From: Bacteroidales bacterium | GTDB taxonomy: Bacteria > Bacteroidota > Bacteroidia > Bacteroidales > Paludibacteraceae | Direction: 5' to 3' | Assembly (NCBI GenBank): GCA_012837685.1 | Contig: DUQS01000078.1 | Location: 1-33,696, forward strand | Length of the DNA: 33,696 nt | Part shown: piece after piece, positions 8,758 through 16,680 of the stretch | Numbering within the stretch: the first letter of the stretch is position 1 | Layout: each line of letters begins with the position of its first letter | The notes under the pieces: model-generated | Databases searched by the model: none | What the model was told of the DNA's origin: nothing | What the model saw: the letters and a program-made list of their open reading frames with translations, nothing else | Made by a program: the position numbers and the translations under genes

Positions 8758-8789
8758 CAAAATTACATTTTTTTGCCGAATTATGCAAA
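8758..8789 (-). promoter_or_regulatory. Promoter of the AAA+ regulator-lptE operon
   Basis: On the minus strand a TTTG element (8786-8789) is followed after 20 nt by TAATTTTG (8758-8765). This matches both the sequence and the spacing of the Bacteroidetes primary promoter (TTTG, 19-21 nt, TAnnTTTG). It supports the start codon at 8715. Confidence 0.65.
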
Positions 8790-8860
8790 AACGGAAAAAG
8801 GAAATTTGTGCGTGTGTAAAATCCGCAGAGAGAAACGCCGTATTTTTGGATAAAAATATG

Positions 8861-8868
8861 TACCTTTG
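8861..8868 (+). promoter_or_regulatory. Putative -7 promoter box of the holB operon
   Basis: TACCTTTG matches TAnnTTTG and lies 50 nt before the preferred holB ATG. The surrounding 22 bp (8854-8875) match the pgk promoter region (15201-15222) at 20 positions. No TTTG lies at the usual -33 distance. Confidence 0.55.
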
Positions 8869-8918
8869 TACATCTAAAAAAGTGACAGACCGTTTGTGTT
8901 GCTGAAACTTTGGACTAT

Positions 8919-10043
8919 ATGCTGTTTTTTGAAATAATAGGGCAAGACGAAATAAAACAACGTTTAATACAGACTGTAAAAAAGGGGCGAATTCCCCATG
9001 CGCAGTTGTTTTGCGGTATTTCTGGCGTTGGCAAACTGCCGTTGGCATTAGCTTATGCGCAGTATATTTGCTGTACCGATAGGCAAAGCGATGATTCGTG
9101 CGGAAAATGTCCGTCGTGTGTGAAGTTTGCCAAACTTATTCACCCCGACCTTCATTTTGTGTTTCCTATTGTGAAAAATGAGGCGAAGAAATTGACCGTT
9201 TGCAATGACTTTTTGCCGGAATTCAGGCAACAGGTGTTGGAAAATCCGTATCTTACTGAAGACGAATGGATAACGAGCATAGCAGAAGGCAAACAAGGGC
9301 AAATTTACACCAACGAAGGCGATGAAATTATCCGCAAATTGAGTTTTAAAGCTTACGAGTCGGAATATAAGGTGATGATTATTTGGCAGCCTGAAAAAAT
9401 GCACGAAAGTTGTGCTAACAGGGTGCTTAAAATTATAGAAGAACCGTCAGAGAAAACGGTTTTTATACTGGTATCCAACCAGCCTGAAGAAATTATCGCC
9501 ACTATACAATCTCGTTTGCAGCGCATTAATATTCCGCCAATAGCAGATTCTTGTTTGTATGAACGTTTGTCGGAAAGGGGCGTTGTCGGCGATGATGCAG
9601 ATTTTTTTGTGCGTAGTGCGCAAGGCAGTTGGTCGGCTCTTCGCGGTTTGCTTGAAGCGCACGAAACGCAGCAGGAATATTTTCGTCTTTTTGTGATTAT
9701 GATGCGCTTGGCGTGGACTGTTGATGTGAAAGAAATACGTGACTTGATAGAAACGCTGGCGAGTTTTGGTCGCGAAGGACAGAAAAGTTTTTTGGAGGAG
9801 GCACAGCGTCAGTTGCGCGAAAACTTTATTTTGCGTTTGGGGCATTGGCAACTCAATTTTCTCACAAAGGAACAGGAAGCGTTTGCTCAAAATTTTTCCA
9901 AAGTCATCAATGAGGCGAATATTATTCCCATCATGGAAGAAATGCAACTGGCTGCCGCACAAATAGAACAAAATGCAAACGCGAAAATCGTTTTTTTTGA
10001 TATGATATTGGTTTTGAACAGATTATTGAAAACAAAAAAATAA
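8919..10043 (+). CDS. holB: DNA polymerase III subunit delta' (clamp loader)
   Basis: The 374-residue product starts MLFFEIIGQDEIKQRL and continues GRIPHAQLFCGISGVGK, the clamp-loader AAA+ pattern. The P-loop-like GISGVGKLP lacks the usual Ser/Thr after the lysine, as expected for delta', which does not hydrolyse ATP. A four-cysteine zinc module follows (CC...SCGKCPSC), then HPDLHFVFP, typical of Bacteroidales delta'. RVLKIIEEPSEKTVFILVSN and IQSRLQRI are the sensor region. The ATG at 8919 is preferred over a TTG at 8910. The gene is divergent from the AAA+ regulator and heads an operon with ricT, gldH and trmB, 4 nt before the next gene. Confidence 0.9.
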   Translation: MLFFEIIGQDEIKQRLIQTVKKGRIPHAQLFCGISGVGKLPLALAYAQYICCTDRQSDDSCGKCPSCVKFAKLIHPDLHFVFPIVKNEAKKLTVCNDFLPEFRQQVLENPYLTEDEWITSIAEGKQGQIYTNEGDEIIRKLSFKAYESEYKVMIIWQPEKMHESCANRVLKIIEEPSEKTVFILVSNQPEEIIATIQSRLQRINIPPIADSCLYERLSERGVVGDDADFFVRSAQGSWSALRGLLEAHETQQEYFRLFVIMMRLAWTVDVKEIRDLIETLASFGREGQKSFLEEAQRQLRENFILRLGHWQLNFLTKEQEAFAQNFSKVINEANIIPIMEEMQLAAAQIEQNANAKIVFFDMILVLNRLLKTKK

Positions 10044-10047
10044 TAAT

Positions 10048-11202
10048 ATGGATTATACTCTCAATACAGGCGAAAGCAATCCCGGTGTAGGCGGATTTAA
10101 AGGCAATACGCACCAAAAACTGCCGGTTGTGGATTGGATGGCTGATTTGCCCGAAACGCGATTGGAAACCGATTTGGTAGAGGTGCAATTTAAAAATACG
10201 CGTAAAGGTTACTACCTTAACAGCACAAAAATAGATTTGGAAAAGGGCGATATGGTAGCGGTAGAAGCTACTCCCGGGCACGATATCGGAACTGTTACAC
10301 TGACAGGGCGTTTGGTGCTGGCACAGATGCGCAAAATGAAAATCAACATGGAGCACTACGAGGTAAAACGCATTTACCGTAAAGTGCGCGCTGCCGACAT
10401 GGTTAAATACGAAGAAGCCAAAGCGAAAGAACACGACACAATGATAAAATCCCGAAAAATTGCCGAAGACCTTAATTTGTCCATGAAAATTGGTGACGTG
10501 GAATATCAAGGCGACGGCAATAAAGCTATTTTTTATTACATAGCCGACGAGCGTGTCGATTTTCGTGAACTTATCAAAGTGCTGGCTGATGAATTTCGCG
10601 TACGCATAGAGATGAAACAAATAGGAGCGCGTCAGGAGGCGGGGCGCATTGGCGGTATTGGTCCTTGCGGTCGCGAACTTTGCTGTGCTACATGGATGAG
10701 CAATTTCGTTTCCGTTTTTACGTCGGTTGCTCGCAGTCAAGAAATTTCTACCAATCCGCTGAAATTAGCCGGACAGTGCGCAAAAATCAAATGTTGCGTC
10801 AATTATGAGGCATGCATGTACATGGAAGCTCAAAAAGATTTTCCTTCAAAAGAGATTGTTTTGGAAACGAAGGACGCTTCCTATTACCATTTTAAAACCG
10901 ATGTGTTCAAGCGTCAAATGACCTATTCGTCTGACCCTAATCTTGCTGCCAATTTGGTAGTTTTATCGGTAGATAGAGTGAAGGAAATTATTAGGTTGAA
11001 CAAACAAGGCGAAAAGGTGGATTCTTTGGAAGAAAAACGAAAAGCTACATTTGCATCGAAAGTTGATTTTCACAATGTGGTGGGACAAGATAGCTTAACG
11101 CGTTTCGACAATTCCAAACGCCAATCACGTGCCAAACGCAATCGCCGCAACCGAAGCGGCAATCGTCCCAATCAAAAACCCAAAACTGACGGAAATGCGT
11201 AA
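10048..11202 (+). CDS. RicT/YaaT-like PSP1-domain protein
   Basis: A 384-residue protein with the PSP1 C-terminal domain. The family motifs are GPCGRELCCATW and CAKIKCCVNYE, giving cysteines at 207, 212, 213, 244, 249, 250 and 256. In Bacillus the homologue RicT (YaaT) is part of the RicA-RicF-RicT complex, which binds [4Fe-4S] clusters and affects mRNA maturation. RicA and RicF are not seen here, so the role in Bacteroidetes is open. An N-terminal extension of about 40 residues and a basic C-terminal tail (SKRQSRAKRNRRNRSGN) could bind RNA or DNA; that is inference. The stop overlaps the gldH start by 8 nt. Confidence 0.85.
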   Translation: MDYTLNTGESNPGVGGFKGNTHQKLPVVDWMADLPETRLETDLVEVQFKNTRKGYYLNSTKIDLEKGDMVAVEATPGHDIGTVTLTGRLVLAQMRKMKINMEHYEVKRIYRKVRAADMVKYEEAKAKEHDTMIKSRKIAEDLNLSMKIGDVEYQGDGNKAIFYYIADERVDFRELIKVLADEFRVRIEMKQIGARQEAGRIGGIGPCGRELCCATWMSNFVSVFTSVARSQEISTNPLKLAGQCAKIKCCVNYEACMYMEAQKDFPSKEIVLETKDASYYHFKTDVFKRQMTYSSDPNLAANLVVLSVDRVKEIIRLNKQGEKVDSLEEKRKATFASKVDFHNVVGQDSLTRFDNSKRQSRAKRNRRNRSGNRPNQKPKTDGNA

Positions 11203-11677
11203 ATTGATTTATATAGTATGTCTGTTCAGCGTGTTTCTAATTTTTTGCTGTTGCGGTCGGACTACTGTTTTTGACGAATGTAGAACGATAGAGCGTGTCG
11301 GGTGGCACAAAGACAGCGTGTGCACGTTTTTGGTAGAAGTTGCCGATACAGTCAATTTTCACCGCGTAGAAGTGATTATACGCAATTCAGCCAATTATCC
11401 GAACCAAAATTTGTGGCTGTTCATTGATAAAACCAATCCCGACGGCACAACAAAGAAAGATACTGTACAATGTTTTTTGGCTGACGAATATGGTCGTTGG
11501 ACAGGTTCGGGAGTAGGCTCTATTTTTTCCAATTCTTTTATCTATCAAGACAGCCTTGTGTACAGTCAGTTGGGCGTTTACGGTTACACAATTCAACAAG
11601 GTATGCGCTACGATTATTTGGAAGGAATTAATAGTGTGGGATTATGCGTAACAAAGGTTAGCCGTGGCGAAAAATAA
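11195..11677 (+). CDS. gldH: Gliding-motility-type lipoprotein GldH
   Basis: The product is a 160-residue lipoprotein. The N-terminus MRKLIYIVCLFSVFLIF is followed by three cysteines (18-20), one of which is the lipidation site. NYPNQNLWLFIDKTNPDGT, DTVQCFLADEYGRWTGSGVGS and QGMRYDYLEGINSVGL are characteristic of GldH. In Flavobacterium GldH is needed for gliding. Non-gliding Bacteroidales keep the gene, so its role there is probably in the envelope. The ATG at 11195 is chosen because it gives a proper signal peptide; the frame is open further upstream inside ricT. It overlaps ricT by 8 nt and trmB by 14 nt, which implies translational coupling. Confidence 0.87.
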   Translation: MRKLIYIVCLFSVFLIFCCCGRTTVFDECRTIERVGWHKDSVCTFLVEVADTVNFHRVEVIIRNSANYPNQNLWLFIDKTNPDGTTKKDTVQCFLADEYGRWTGSGVGSIFSNSFIYQDSLVYSQLGVYGYTIQQGMRYDYLEGINSVGLCVTKVSRGEK

Positions 11678-12419
11678 ACTCAAAAAATTCCGCGAAATGG
11701 AGCAATTTGAACATGTGTTTCAATGCTCCTATGCCGAAATGTTGGAGCGACCGCAATTTGAATTGAAAGGTTGTTGGAGCGAAAAGTTTTTCGGTAACTC
11801 TTATCCGATTGTGCTGGAATTGGGCTGTGGCAAAGGCGAATATACCGTCGAATTGGCAAAAAAATATCCCGAAAAGAATTTTATCGGCGTTGATATCAAA
11901 GGAGCGCGTATGTGGACAGGTGCTAAAGTCGCTTTTGAAGAAAATCTTACCAATGTGGCTTTTTTGCGAACGGGCATCAGTTTTTTGGACTATTTTTTTG
12001 GTACCAACGAAGTTGACGAGATTTGGATAACATTTCCCGACCCGCAAATGAAAAAAGTCAACAAAAGACTTACTTCCACGACATTTTTAGCGATTTACCG
12101 TTCCATTTTGTCATCTCAAGGTATCATTCATCTCAAAACGGACAGTTTATTTTTGTTCACTTATACTTCCGAATTGATTAAACTCAACAATTTACCCGTT
12201 TTGGCACAGACAGATGATTTGTATGCTTCTGAAATTCGGAATTTTGAATTGTCGATAAAAACCTATTACGAACGTCAATGGTTGGCACGTGGCATTACTA
12301 TAAAATATATAGCTTTTAAATTGCCCAAAGAGACGATTTTAGAAGAGCCGAATATTGAAATTCCGTTCGATGAATACCGTAGTTTTGGGCGAAATCAGCG
12401 TGCAAAATTGAATATTTAA
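11664..12419 (+). CDS. trmB: tRNA (guanine-N7)-methyltransferase TrmB
   Basis: The 251-residue Rossmann-fold methyltransferase makes m7G46 in tRNA using S-adenosylmethionine. The SAM-binding loop is VLELGCGKGEYT (residues 50-61), followed by NFIGVDIKGARMW. The catalytic-region motif is TFPDPQMKKVNKRL (from 123). IIHLKTDSLFLFTYT and TYYERQWLARG are also typical of the family. The start is a GTG at 11664 that lies inside gldH; it gives MAKNKLKKF, matching the usual N-terminus, so the GTG is credible. It is the last gene of the holB operon. I see no strong terminator after it. Confidence 0.94.
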   Translation: MAKNKLKKFREMEQFEHVFQCSYAEMLERPQFELKGCWSEKFFGNSYPIVLELGCGKGEYTVELAKKYPEKNFIGVDIKGARMWTGAKVAFEENLTNVAFLRTGISFLDYFFGTNEVDEIWITFPDPQMKKVNKRLTSTTFLAIYRSILSSQGIIHLKTDSLFLFTYTSELIKLNNLPVLAQTDDLYASEIRNFELSIKTYYERQWLARGITIKYIAFKLPKETILEEPNIEIPFDEYRSFGRNQRAKLNI

Positions 12420-12587
12420 ATCCAAAACGGGCAAAAATTGAGATACTTTTCTCAAAAAGATTTGCCAAACAGAGAAAAAAACCTTTTGTGAAAAAGTTTG
12501 ACAAAAAACGTATTTGATTGTATTTTAGTGAGTTATGTTTTTTGTTTTAAGGTGTTTTTAGAAAAAAAAGAGAAAAAGATATTTTTT

Positions 12588-12617
12588 TTTGATATATGAA
12601 AAAAAATAGTATCTTTG
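12588..12617 (+). promoter_or_regulatory. Promoter of the small lipoprotein gene
   Basis: A TTTG element (12588-12591) and TATCTTTG (12610-12617) are separated by 18 nt, close to the Bacteroidetes -33/-7 arrangement. The ATG follows 32 nt after the -7 box. The upstream region from 12420 is A/T-rich with no gene that I can recognise. Confidence 0.65.
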
Positions 12618-12649
12618 CAACGATTATTAATTTCTTAAACGTTAGTCAA

Positions 12650-12826
12650 ATGAAAAAATTAGTATTGTTCTTAGCTGTTGCTACAGCTGTTGCTTTCGCA
12701 TCTTGCGGTGCTAAAGAAGAAGCTGCTGAAGAAGTTGCTGCTCCTGCTGTAGAAGAAGTTGTTGTAGAAGAAGTAGCTGACACTACAGTTGTTGTAGAAG
12801 AAGTTGCTGAAGCTGTTGCAGAATAA
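12650..12826 (+). CDS. Small Ala/Glu/Val-rich lipoprotein
   Basis: A 58-residue product with signal MKKLVLFLAVATAVAFAS and lipidation at C19. The mature 40 residues are almost entirely Ala, Glu and Val (for example EEVAAPAVEEVVVEEV) with a few Thr, Asp, Gly, Lys and Pro, so it is very acidic and low in complexity. Codons are uniform (GAA, GCT, GTT/GTA), suggesting high expression, and a 23-bp unit recurs at 12758 and 12788 with one mismatch. An upstream in-frame ATG at 12596 overlaps the promoter and is rejected. It has its own promoter and hairpin terminator, giving a transcript near 260 nt. I do not know a function; small acidic lipoproteins of this style occur in other Bacteroidetes. Confidence 0.8.
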   Translation: MKKLVLFLAVATAVAFASCGAKEEAAEEVAAPAVEEVVVEEVADTTVVVEEVAEAVAE

Positions 12827-12858
12827 GTTCAACGAAACAACAAGCACGAACGAAATGA

Positions 12859-12885
12859 AAGCCTATCCTTTTGATAGGCTTTTTT
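12859..12885 (+). terminator. Rho-independent terminator after the small lipoprotein gene
   Basis: The stem AAGCCTATC / GATAGGCTT has a 5-nt loop (CTTTT) and runs into six T residues. It begins 32 nt after the stop codon. Confidence 0.85.
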
Positions 12886-12963
12886 CGTGTGTTTACAAAT
12901 GACTAAATGTTTTAAACATCACTTTTTAACACCTCAAGAGTGGGGATTTATGAAAAAAAATGT

Positions 12964-12971
12964 TATTTTTG
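12964..12971 (+). promoter_or_regulatory. Putative -7 promoter box of hisGD
   Basis: TATTTTTG matches TAnnTTTG and lies 26 nt before the hisG ATG. No TTTG is visible at the -33 position. The leader is too short for a histidine attenuator. Confidence 0.5.
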
Positions 12972-12997
12972 CAATTCAAATTTAAAATTATAACACT

Positions 12998-13849
12998 ATG
13001 CTACGAATCGCAGTGCAATCTAAAGGTCGTCTGAATGAGGACAGTATGAAATTGTTGGAAGAGGTGGGCGTGAAATTGTCTGTCGGAAAGCGTCAATTAT
13101 TGACACGGTCGAGTAATTTTCCATCGGAAATTTTGTTTTTGCGCGATGACGATATACCTAAAACGGTTGCCGACGGCATTGCCGATGTCGGTATTGTTGG
13201 AGAAAATGAATTGGTAGAGAAAAACGCCAATGCAAAAATAGTTAAACGTCTTGGTTTCAGTAATTGCCGACTTTCATTGGCAATACCAAAAGAAGCTGAT
13301 TACAATGGTTTAGAGTGGTTTAACGGGAAAAAGATTGCCACTTCATATCCTGAAATACTGACGGCGTTTTTGAAAAAAAACAATCTGAATGCCAAAATAT
13401 TTGTTATTTCCGGTTCGGTAGAAATTTCGCCTGAAATAGGTGTTGCCGATGCTATTTTTGACATTGTAAGTTCGGGCAGCACATTGGTGGCGCATCGTCT
13501 GAATGAGGTCGAAGTGGTAATGAAATCGGAGGCGGTTATGATTGCCAACAACGATTTGACATCGGAGAAGCAGACCATTTTAGAAGAATTGTTGTTCCGC
13601 ATTGAAACGGTGCAGGAGGCGGCTCAAAAGAAATATATCTTAATGAACGTGCCCAATGACAAAATAAAAGATATTGTGGAAATTTTGCCGGGGATAAAAG
13701 CACCAACCATTATGCCGTTGGTGCGTGACGGTTGGAGTTCGTTGCATACGGTACTCGACGAAAAACGTTTTTGGGAAATTATTGGTAAATTGAAACAACT
13801 TGGTGCTGAAGGCGTTTTGGTTTTGCCAATCGAAAAAATGATTTTATAA
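12998..13849 (+). CDS. hisG: ATP phosphoribosyltransferase HisG (long form)
   Basis: This enzyme catalyses the first step of histidine biosynthesis, joining ATP and PRPP. The 283-residue length and the C-terminal segment (ILMNVPNDKIKDIVEILPGIKAP onward, residues ~208-283) show the long form with the regulatory ACT-like HisG_C domain, which allows histidine feedback and does not need HisZ. The N-terminus LRIAVQSKGRLNEDSMKLL and the phosphate-binding region ADAIFDIVSSGSTL are typical. It is 10 nt upstream of hisD and preceded by a -7 box. Confidence 0.96.
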   Translation: MLRIAVQSKGRLNEDSMKLLEEVGVKLSVGKRQLLTRSSNFPSEILFLRDDDIPKTVADGIADVGIVGENELVEKNANAKIVKRLGFSNCRLSLAIPKEADYNGLEWFNGKKIATSYPEILTAFLKKNNLNAKIFVISGSVEISPEIGVADAIFDIVSSGSTLVAHRLNEVEVVMKSEAVMIANNDLTSEKQTILEELLFRIETVQEAAQKKYILMNVPNDKIKDIVEILPGIKAPTIMPLVRDGWSSLHTVLDEKRFWEIIGKLKQLGAEGVLVLPIEKMIL

Positions 13850-13859
13850 TTCAAGTTTT

Positions 13860-15191
13860 ATGGATATTGAGGTTATAAAATACCCACCGAAAGAAAATTG
13901 GAAGGAGTTGTTGAAGCGTTCCGTACTCGACAAAGCGGAATTAGATGATGTGGTATCAGCTATTTTGGACGATGTAAAAGCCAATGGCGATGCGGCTTTG
14001 CGAAAATACAGCGAGAAATTTGACGGTGTGGCGTTAGAGTCGTTTTTAGTTACCAAAGAAGAGTTTCTCGAAGCGGAAGAGCTGACCGACAAGACGTTGA
14101 AAGAAGCTATGTCGCAGGCAAAACGCAATTTGTCCATTTTTCACAATGCCCAAGTACACGAACTTGAACAGGTGGAAGTTGTAAATGGTGTAACCTGCTG
14201 GCAACGTCAAGTGCCGATACAAAAAGTCGGTTTGTACGTGCCGGGCGGTTCGGCACCGCTGTTTTCTACTGTTTTAATGTTGGGAGTTCCGGCTGATATT
14301 GCCGGCTGTCCCGAAATTGTATTGTGTACGCCGCCCAACAAAGATGGGAAAATAAATCCTGCCATTTTGTATGCCGCCAAGTTAGCCGGAGTTCATAAAG
14401 TGTTCAAAATAGGTGGTGCTCAAGCTATTGCGGCTATGGCTTACGGAACGGAATCTGTTCCTAAAGTATATAAAATATTCGGACCAGGTAATCAATTTGT
14501 TACAACTGCCAAACAGATTGTCGGACAAAAGGATGTCGCTATCGACCTTCCGGCAGGACCTTCGGAAGTGGAAGTTTTGGCAGACGGCGATGCCGATGCG
14601 TCGTTTGTTGCAGCCGATTTACTGTCGCAAGCCGAGCACGGCAAAGATTCGCAAGCTATTTTGGTAACCAACAGCGAAGAATTGTTGAATAAAGTGCGTG
14701 CCGAATTGGCGGTGCAGTTGCCGTTGCTTGAACGCAAAGAGATTGCAGCGCAATCGCTGAAAGCTAACGGGCGTTTAATTTTGATGCACGATATGGCTGA
14801 GGCAATGGAATTTACCAACAGCTATGCGCCTGAACATTTAATCATTTCGGCGCGCAACGAAGATGATTTGGCTGATTGCGTTATAAATGCCGGTTCGGTG
14901 TTTGTTGGGGCGTTTGCGCCTGAAAGTGCCGGCGATTATGCATCGGGCACCAATCACACTTTGCCCACAAATGGCTATGCCAAAATGTACAACGGCGTGA
15001 ATATGGATAGTTTTTTCCGTAAAATAACATTTCAAAAAATTTCGCGCGAAGGATTGTGCGCTATCGGCAATGCTATAGAAATAATGGCGGCTCAAGAAGG
15101 GCTTACGGCGCACAAAAACGCAGTAACTTTGCGTTTGAACAAAGAAATAGAACGCACCAACGATGATAATTTTGAAGATAATCGGTTTTAG
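13860..15191 (+). CDS. hisD: Histidinol dehydrogenase HisD
   Basis: A 443-residue zinc- and NAD-dependent enzyme that oxidises L-histidinol to L-histidine in two steps. The key residues are intact: LLSQAEHG carries the zinc-binding Gln and His, YAPEHLII the catalytic Glu-His pair, AGDYASGTNHTLPT the zinc Asp, and GLTAHKNAV the last zinc His. VPGGSAPLFSTVLM and IFGPGNQFVT are also family-specific. It is cotranscribed with hisG. The usual next genes in Bacteroidales, hisC and hisB, do not follow; pgk, with its own promoter, comes instead. Confidence 0.96.
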   Translation: MDIEVIKYPPKENWKELLKRSVLDKAELDDVVSAILDDVKANGDAALRKYSEKFDGVALESFLVTKEEFLEAEELTDKTLKEAMSQAKRNLSIFHNAQVHELEQVEVVNGVTCWQRQVPIQKVGLYVPGGSAPLFSTVLMLGVPADIAGCPEIVLCTPPNKDGKINPAILYAAKLAGVHKVFKIGGAQAIAAMAYGTESVPKVYKIFGPGNQFVTTAKQIVGQKDVAIDLPAGPSEVEVLADGDADASFVAADLLSQAEHGKDSQAILVTNSEELLNKVRAELAVQLPLLERKEIAAQSLKANGRLILMHDMAEAMEFTNSYAPEHLIISARNEDDLADCVINAGSVFVGAFAPESAGDYASGTNHTLPTNGYAKMYNGVNMDSFFRKITFQKISREGLCAIGNAIEIMAAQEGLTAHKNAVTLRLNKEIERTNDDNFEDNRF

Positions 15192-15207
15192 TTACCGATA
15201 AAATATG

Positions 15208-15215
15208 TACTTTTG
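15208..15215 (+). promoter_or_regulatory. Putative -7 promoter box of pgk
   Basis: TACTTTTG matches TAnnTTTG and lies 42 nt before the pgk ATG and 16 nt after the hisD stop. The surrounding 22 bp are nearly the same as at the holB promoter. No exact -33 TTTG is present. Confidence 0.55.
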
Positions 15216-15257
15216 TACTTCTGCTGAAATTTTTATTTATTTTTAAAACGTATTGAT

Positions 15258-16508
15258 ATGCAAACAATTAACAAATTTAACTTTGCCGGAAAAAGAGCAA
15301 TTGTCCGTGTGGACTTCAATGTTCCCTTGGATGAAAATGGTAAAATTACGGACGACACCCGTATTTGCGGTGCGCTTCCTACCTTGAAAAAGATTTTAAC
15401 CGATGGCGGTAGTGTTATCATTATGTCGCATATGGGAAAACCAAAAGGTAAAGTAAATGCCAAATATTCTTTGAGTCAAATTGTCGATGCAGTTTCCGAA
15501 AAATTGGGCGTAAAAGTGAAATTTGCCCCCGATTGCGCTAAGGCTGCCGATGCCGCTGCTGCTCTTAAATCGGGCGAAGCGTTGATGCTTGAAAATCTTC
15601 GTTTTTATCCCGAAGAAGAAGGAAAACCCGTTGGCATAGAAAAAGACGACCCTGCTTACGAAGAAGCTAAAAAAGCGATGAAAGCCTCGCAGAAAGAATT
15701 TGCGAAAACATTGGCATCGTACGCCGATTGTTACGTGAACGACGCTTTTGGAACGGCTCACCGCAAACACGCTTCTACCGCTGTTATTGCCGATTATTTC
15801 GATGCTGACCATAAAATGCTCGGTTTCTTGATGGAAAAAGAAGTTGAAGCGGTCGATACTATTTTGAGCAACATTAAACGTCCGTTTACCGCAATTATGG
15901 GTGGCTCTAAAGTTTCCACAAAAATAGGAATTATCGAAAATTTGATGGACAAAGTGGACAATCTTATTCTTTGCGGAGGCATGACCTACACTTTTGCGAA
16001 AGCGCAAGGCGGAAAAATTGGTAACTCTATTTGCGAAGACGACAAATTGGATTTGGCACTCGATATTATTGCTCAAGCTAAAGCAAAAGGCGTTAATCTG
16101 GTGCTTGGAACCGATTGCGTAGCAGCCGATTCGTTCTCGAACGATGCAAAAACGCAAATTGTTCCCGCCAATGCCATTCCCGATGGTTGGGAAGGATTGG
16201 ATGCCGGTCCTGAAACGCGCAAAGCGTTTGCGAAAGCCATCGAAGGCGCGAAAACAATTTTGTGGAACGGTCCTGCCGGCGTGTTTGAATTTGATAACTT
16301 CACAGCAGGCTCGCGTGCTATTGCCGAAGCTATTGCAAAAGCCACCAAAGCGGGAGCTTATTCGCTCATTGGCGGTGGCGATTCGGTAGCGTGCATCAAC
16401 AAATTCGGCATGGCTGACCAAGTTTCTTACATTTCTACCGGCGGCGGTGCGTTGTTAGAAGCTATTGAAGGTAAAGAATTGCCGGGTGTAGCTGCAATAA
16501 AAAAGTAA
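15258..16508 (+). CDS. pgk: Phosphoglycerate kinase
   Basis: The 416-residue glycolytic enzyme transfers phosphate between 1,3-bisphosphoglycerate and ADP. The N-domain has [13 protein letters not shown] (substrate-binding Arg and Asp), SHMGKPKG and [15 protein letters not shown]. The C-domain nucleotide site has [23 protein letters not shown] and [13 protein letters not shown], followed by [14 protein letters not shown]. The length is normal. It appears to be monocistronic, with its own -7 box and terminator. Its codon choice is even and consistent with high expression. Confidence 0.97.
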   Translation: MQTINKFNFAGKRAIVRVDFNVPLDENGKITDDTRICGALPTLKKILTDGGSVIIMSHMGKPKGKVNAKYSLSQIVDAVSEKLGVKVKFAPDCAKAADAAAALKSGEALMLENLRFYPEEEGKPVGIEKDDPAYEEAKKAMKASQKEFAKTLASYADCYVNDAFGTAHRKHASTAVIADYFDADHKMLGFLMEKEVEAVDTILSNIKRPFTAIMGGSKVSTKIGIIENLMDKVDNLILCGGMTYTFAKAQGGKIGNSICEDDKLDLALDIIAQAKAKGVNLVLGTDCVAADSFSNDAKTQIVPANAIPDGWEGLDAGPETRKAFAKAIEGAKTILWNGPAGVFEFDNFTAGSRAIAEAIAKATKAGAYSLIGGGDSVACINKFGMADQVSYISTGGGALLEAIEGKELPGVAAIKK

Positions 16509-16535
16509 ACGAACTTTTTAAAGCGTTATAATATA

Positions 16536-16574
16536 AAACTTTCCTGTCGGGATTGCCTGCAGGAAAGTTTTTTT
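16536..16574 (+). terminator. Rho-independent terminator after pgk
   Basis: An 11-bp perfect stem, AAACTTTCCTG / CAGGAAAGTTT, has a 13-nt loop and ends in seven T residues. Confidence 0.85.
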
Positions 16575-16680
16575 ATGTCAAAATGTCAGCGATATCGGTT
16601 TGGCATTTTTTTTGAAAAGTAAATGCACGGATGGCTGTGTCCATTTTTTTCAAAATTAATTAATCAAAATCAATATAATT

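Noticed and set aside
9931-10740. Antisense open frame across holB/ricT
   Set aside because: It shadows two conserved coding frames and has no recognisable domain or promoter.
12438-12455. Hairpin TTGAGA-TACTTT-TCTCAA as terminator of trmB
   Set aside because: The stem is short and weak, and the T-run lies on the minus-strand side, where there is no gene to terminate.
15396-16421. Long open frame (about 340 codons) antisense to pgk
   Set aside because: It lies wholly opposite a strongly conserved gene, is rich in Phe, Ile and Arg as expected for the complement of biased codons, and shows no family motif.
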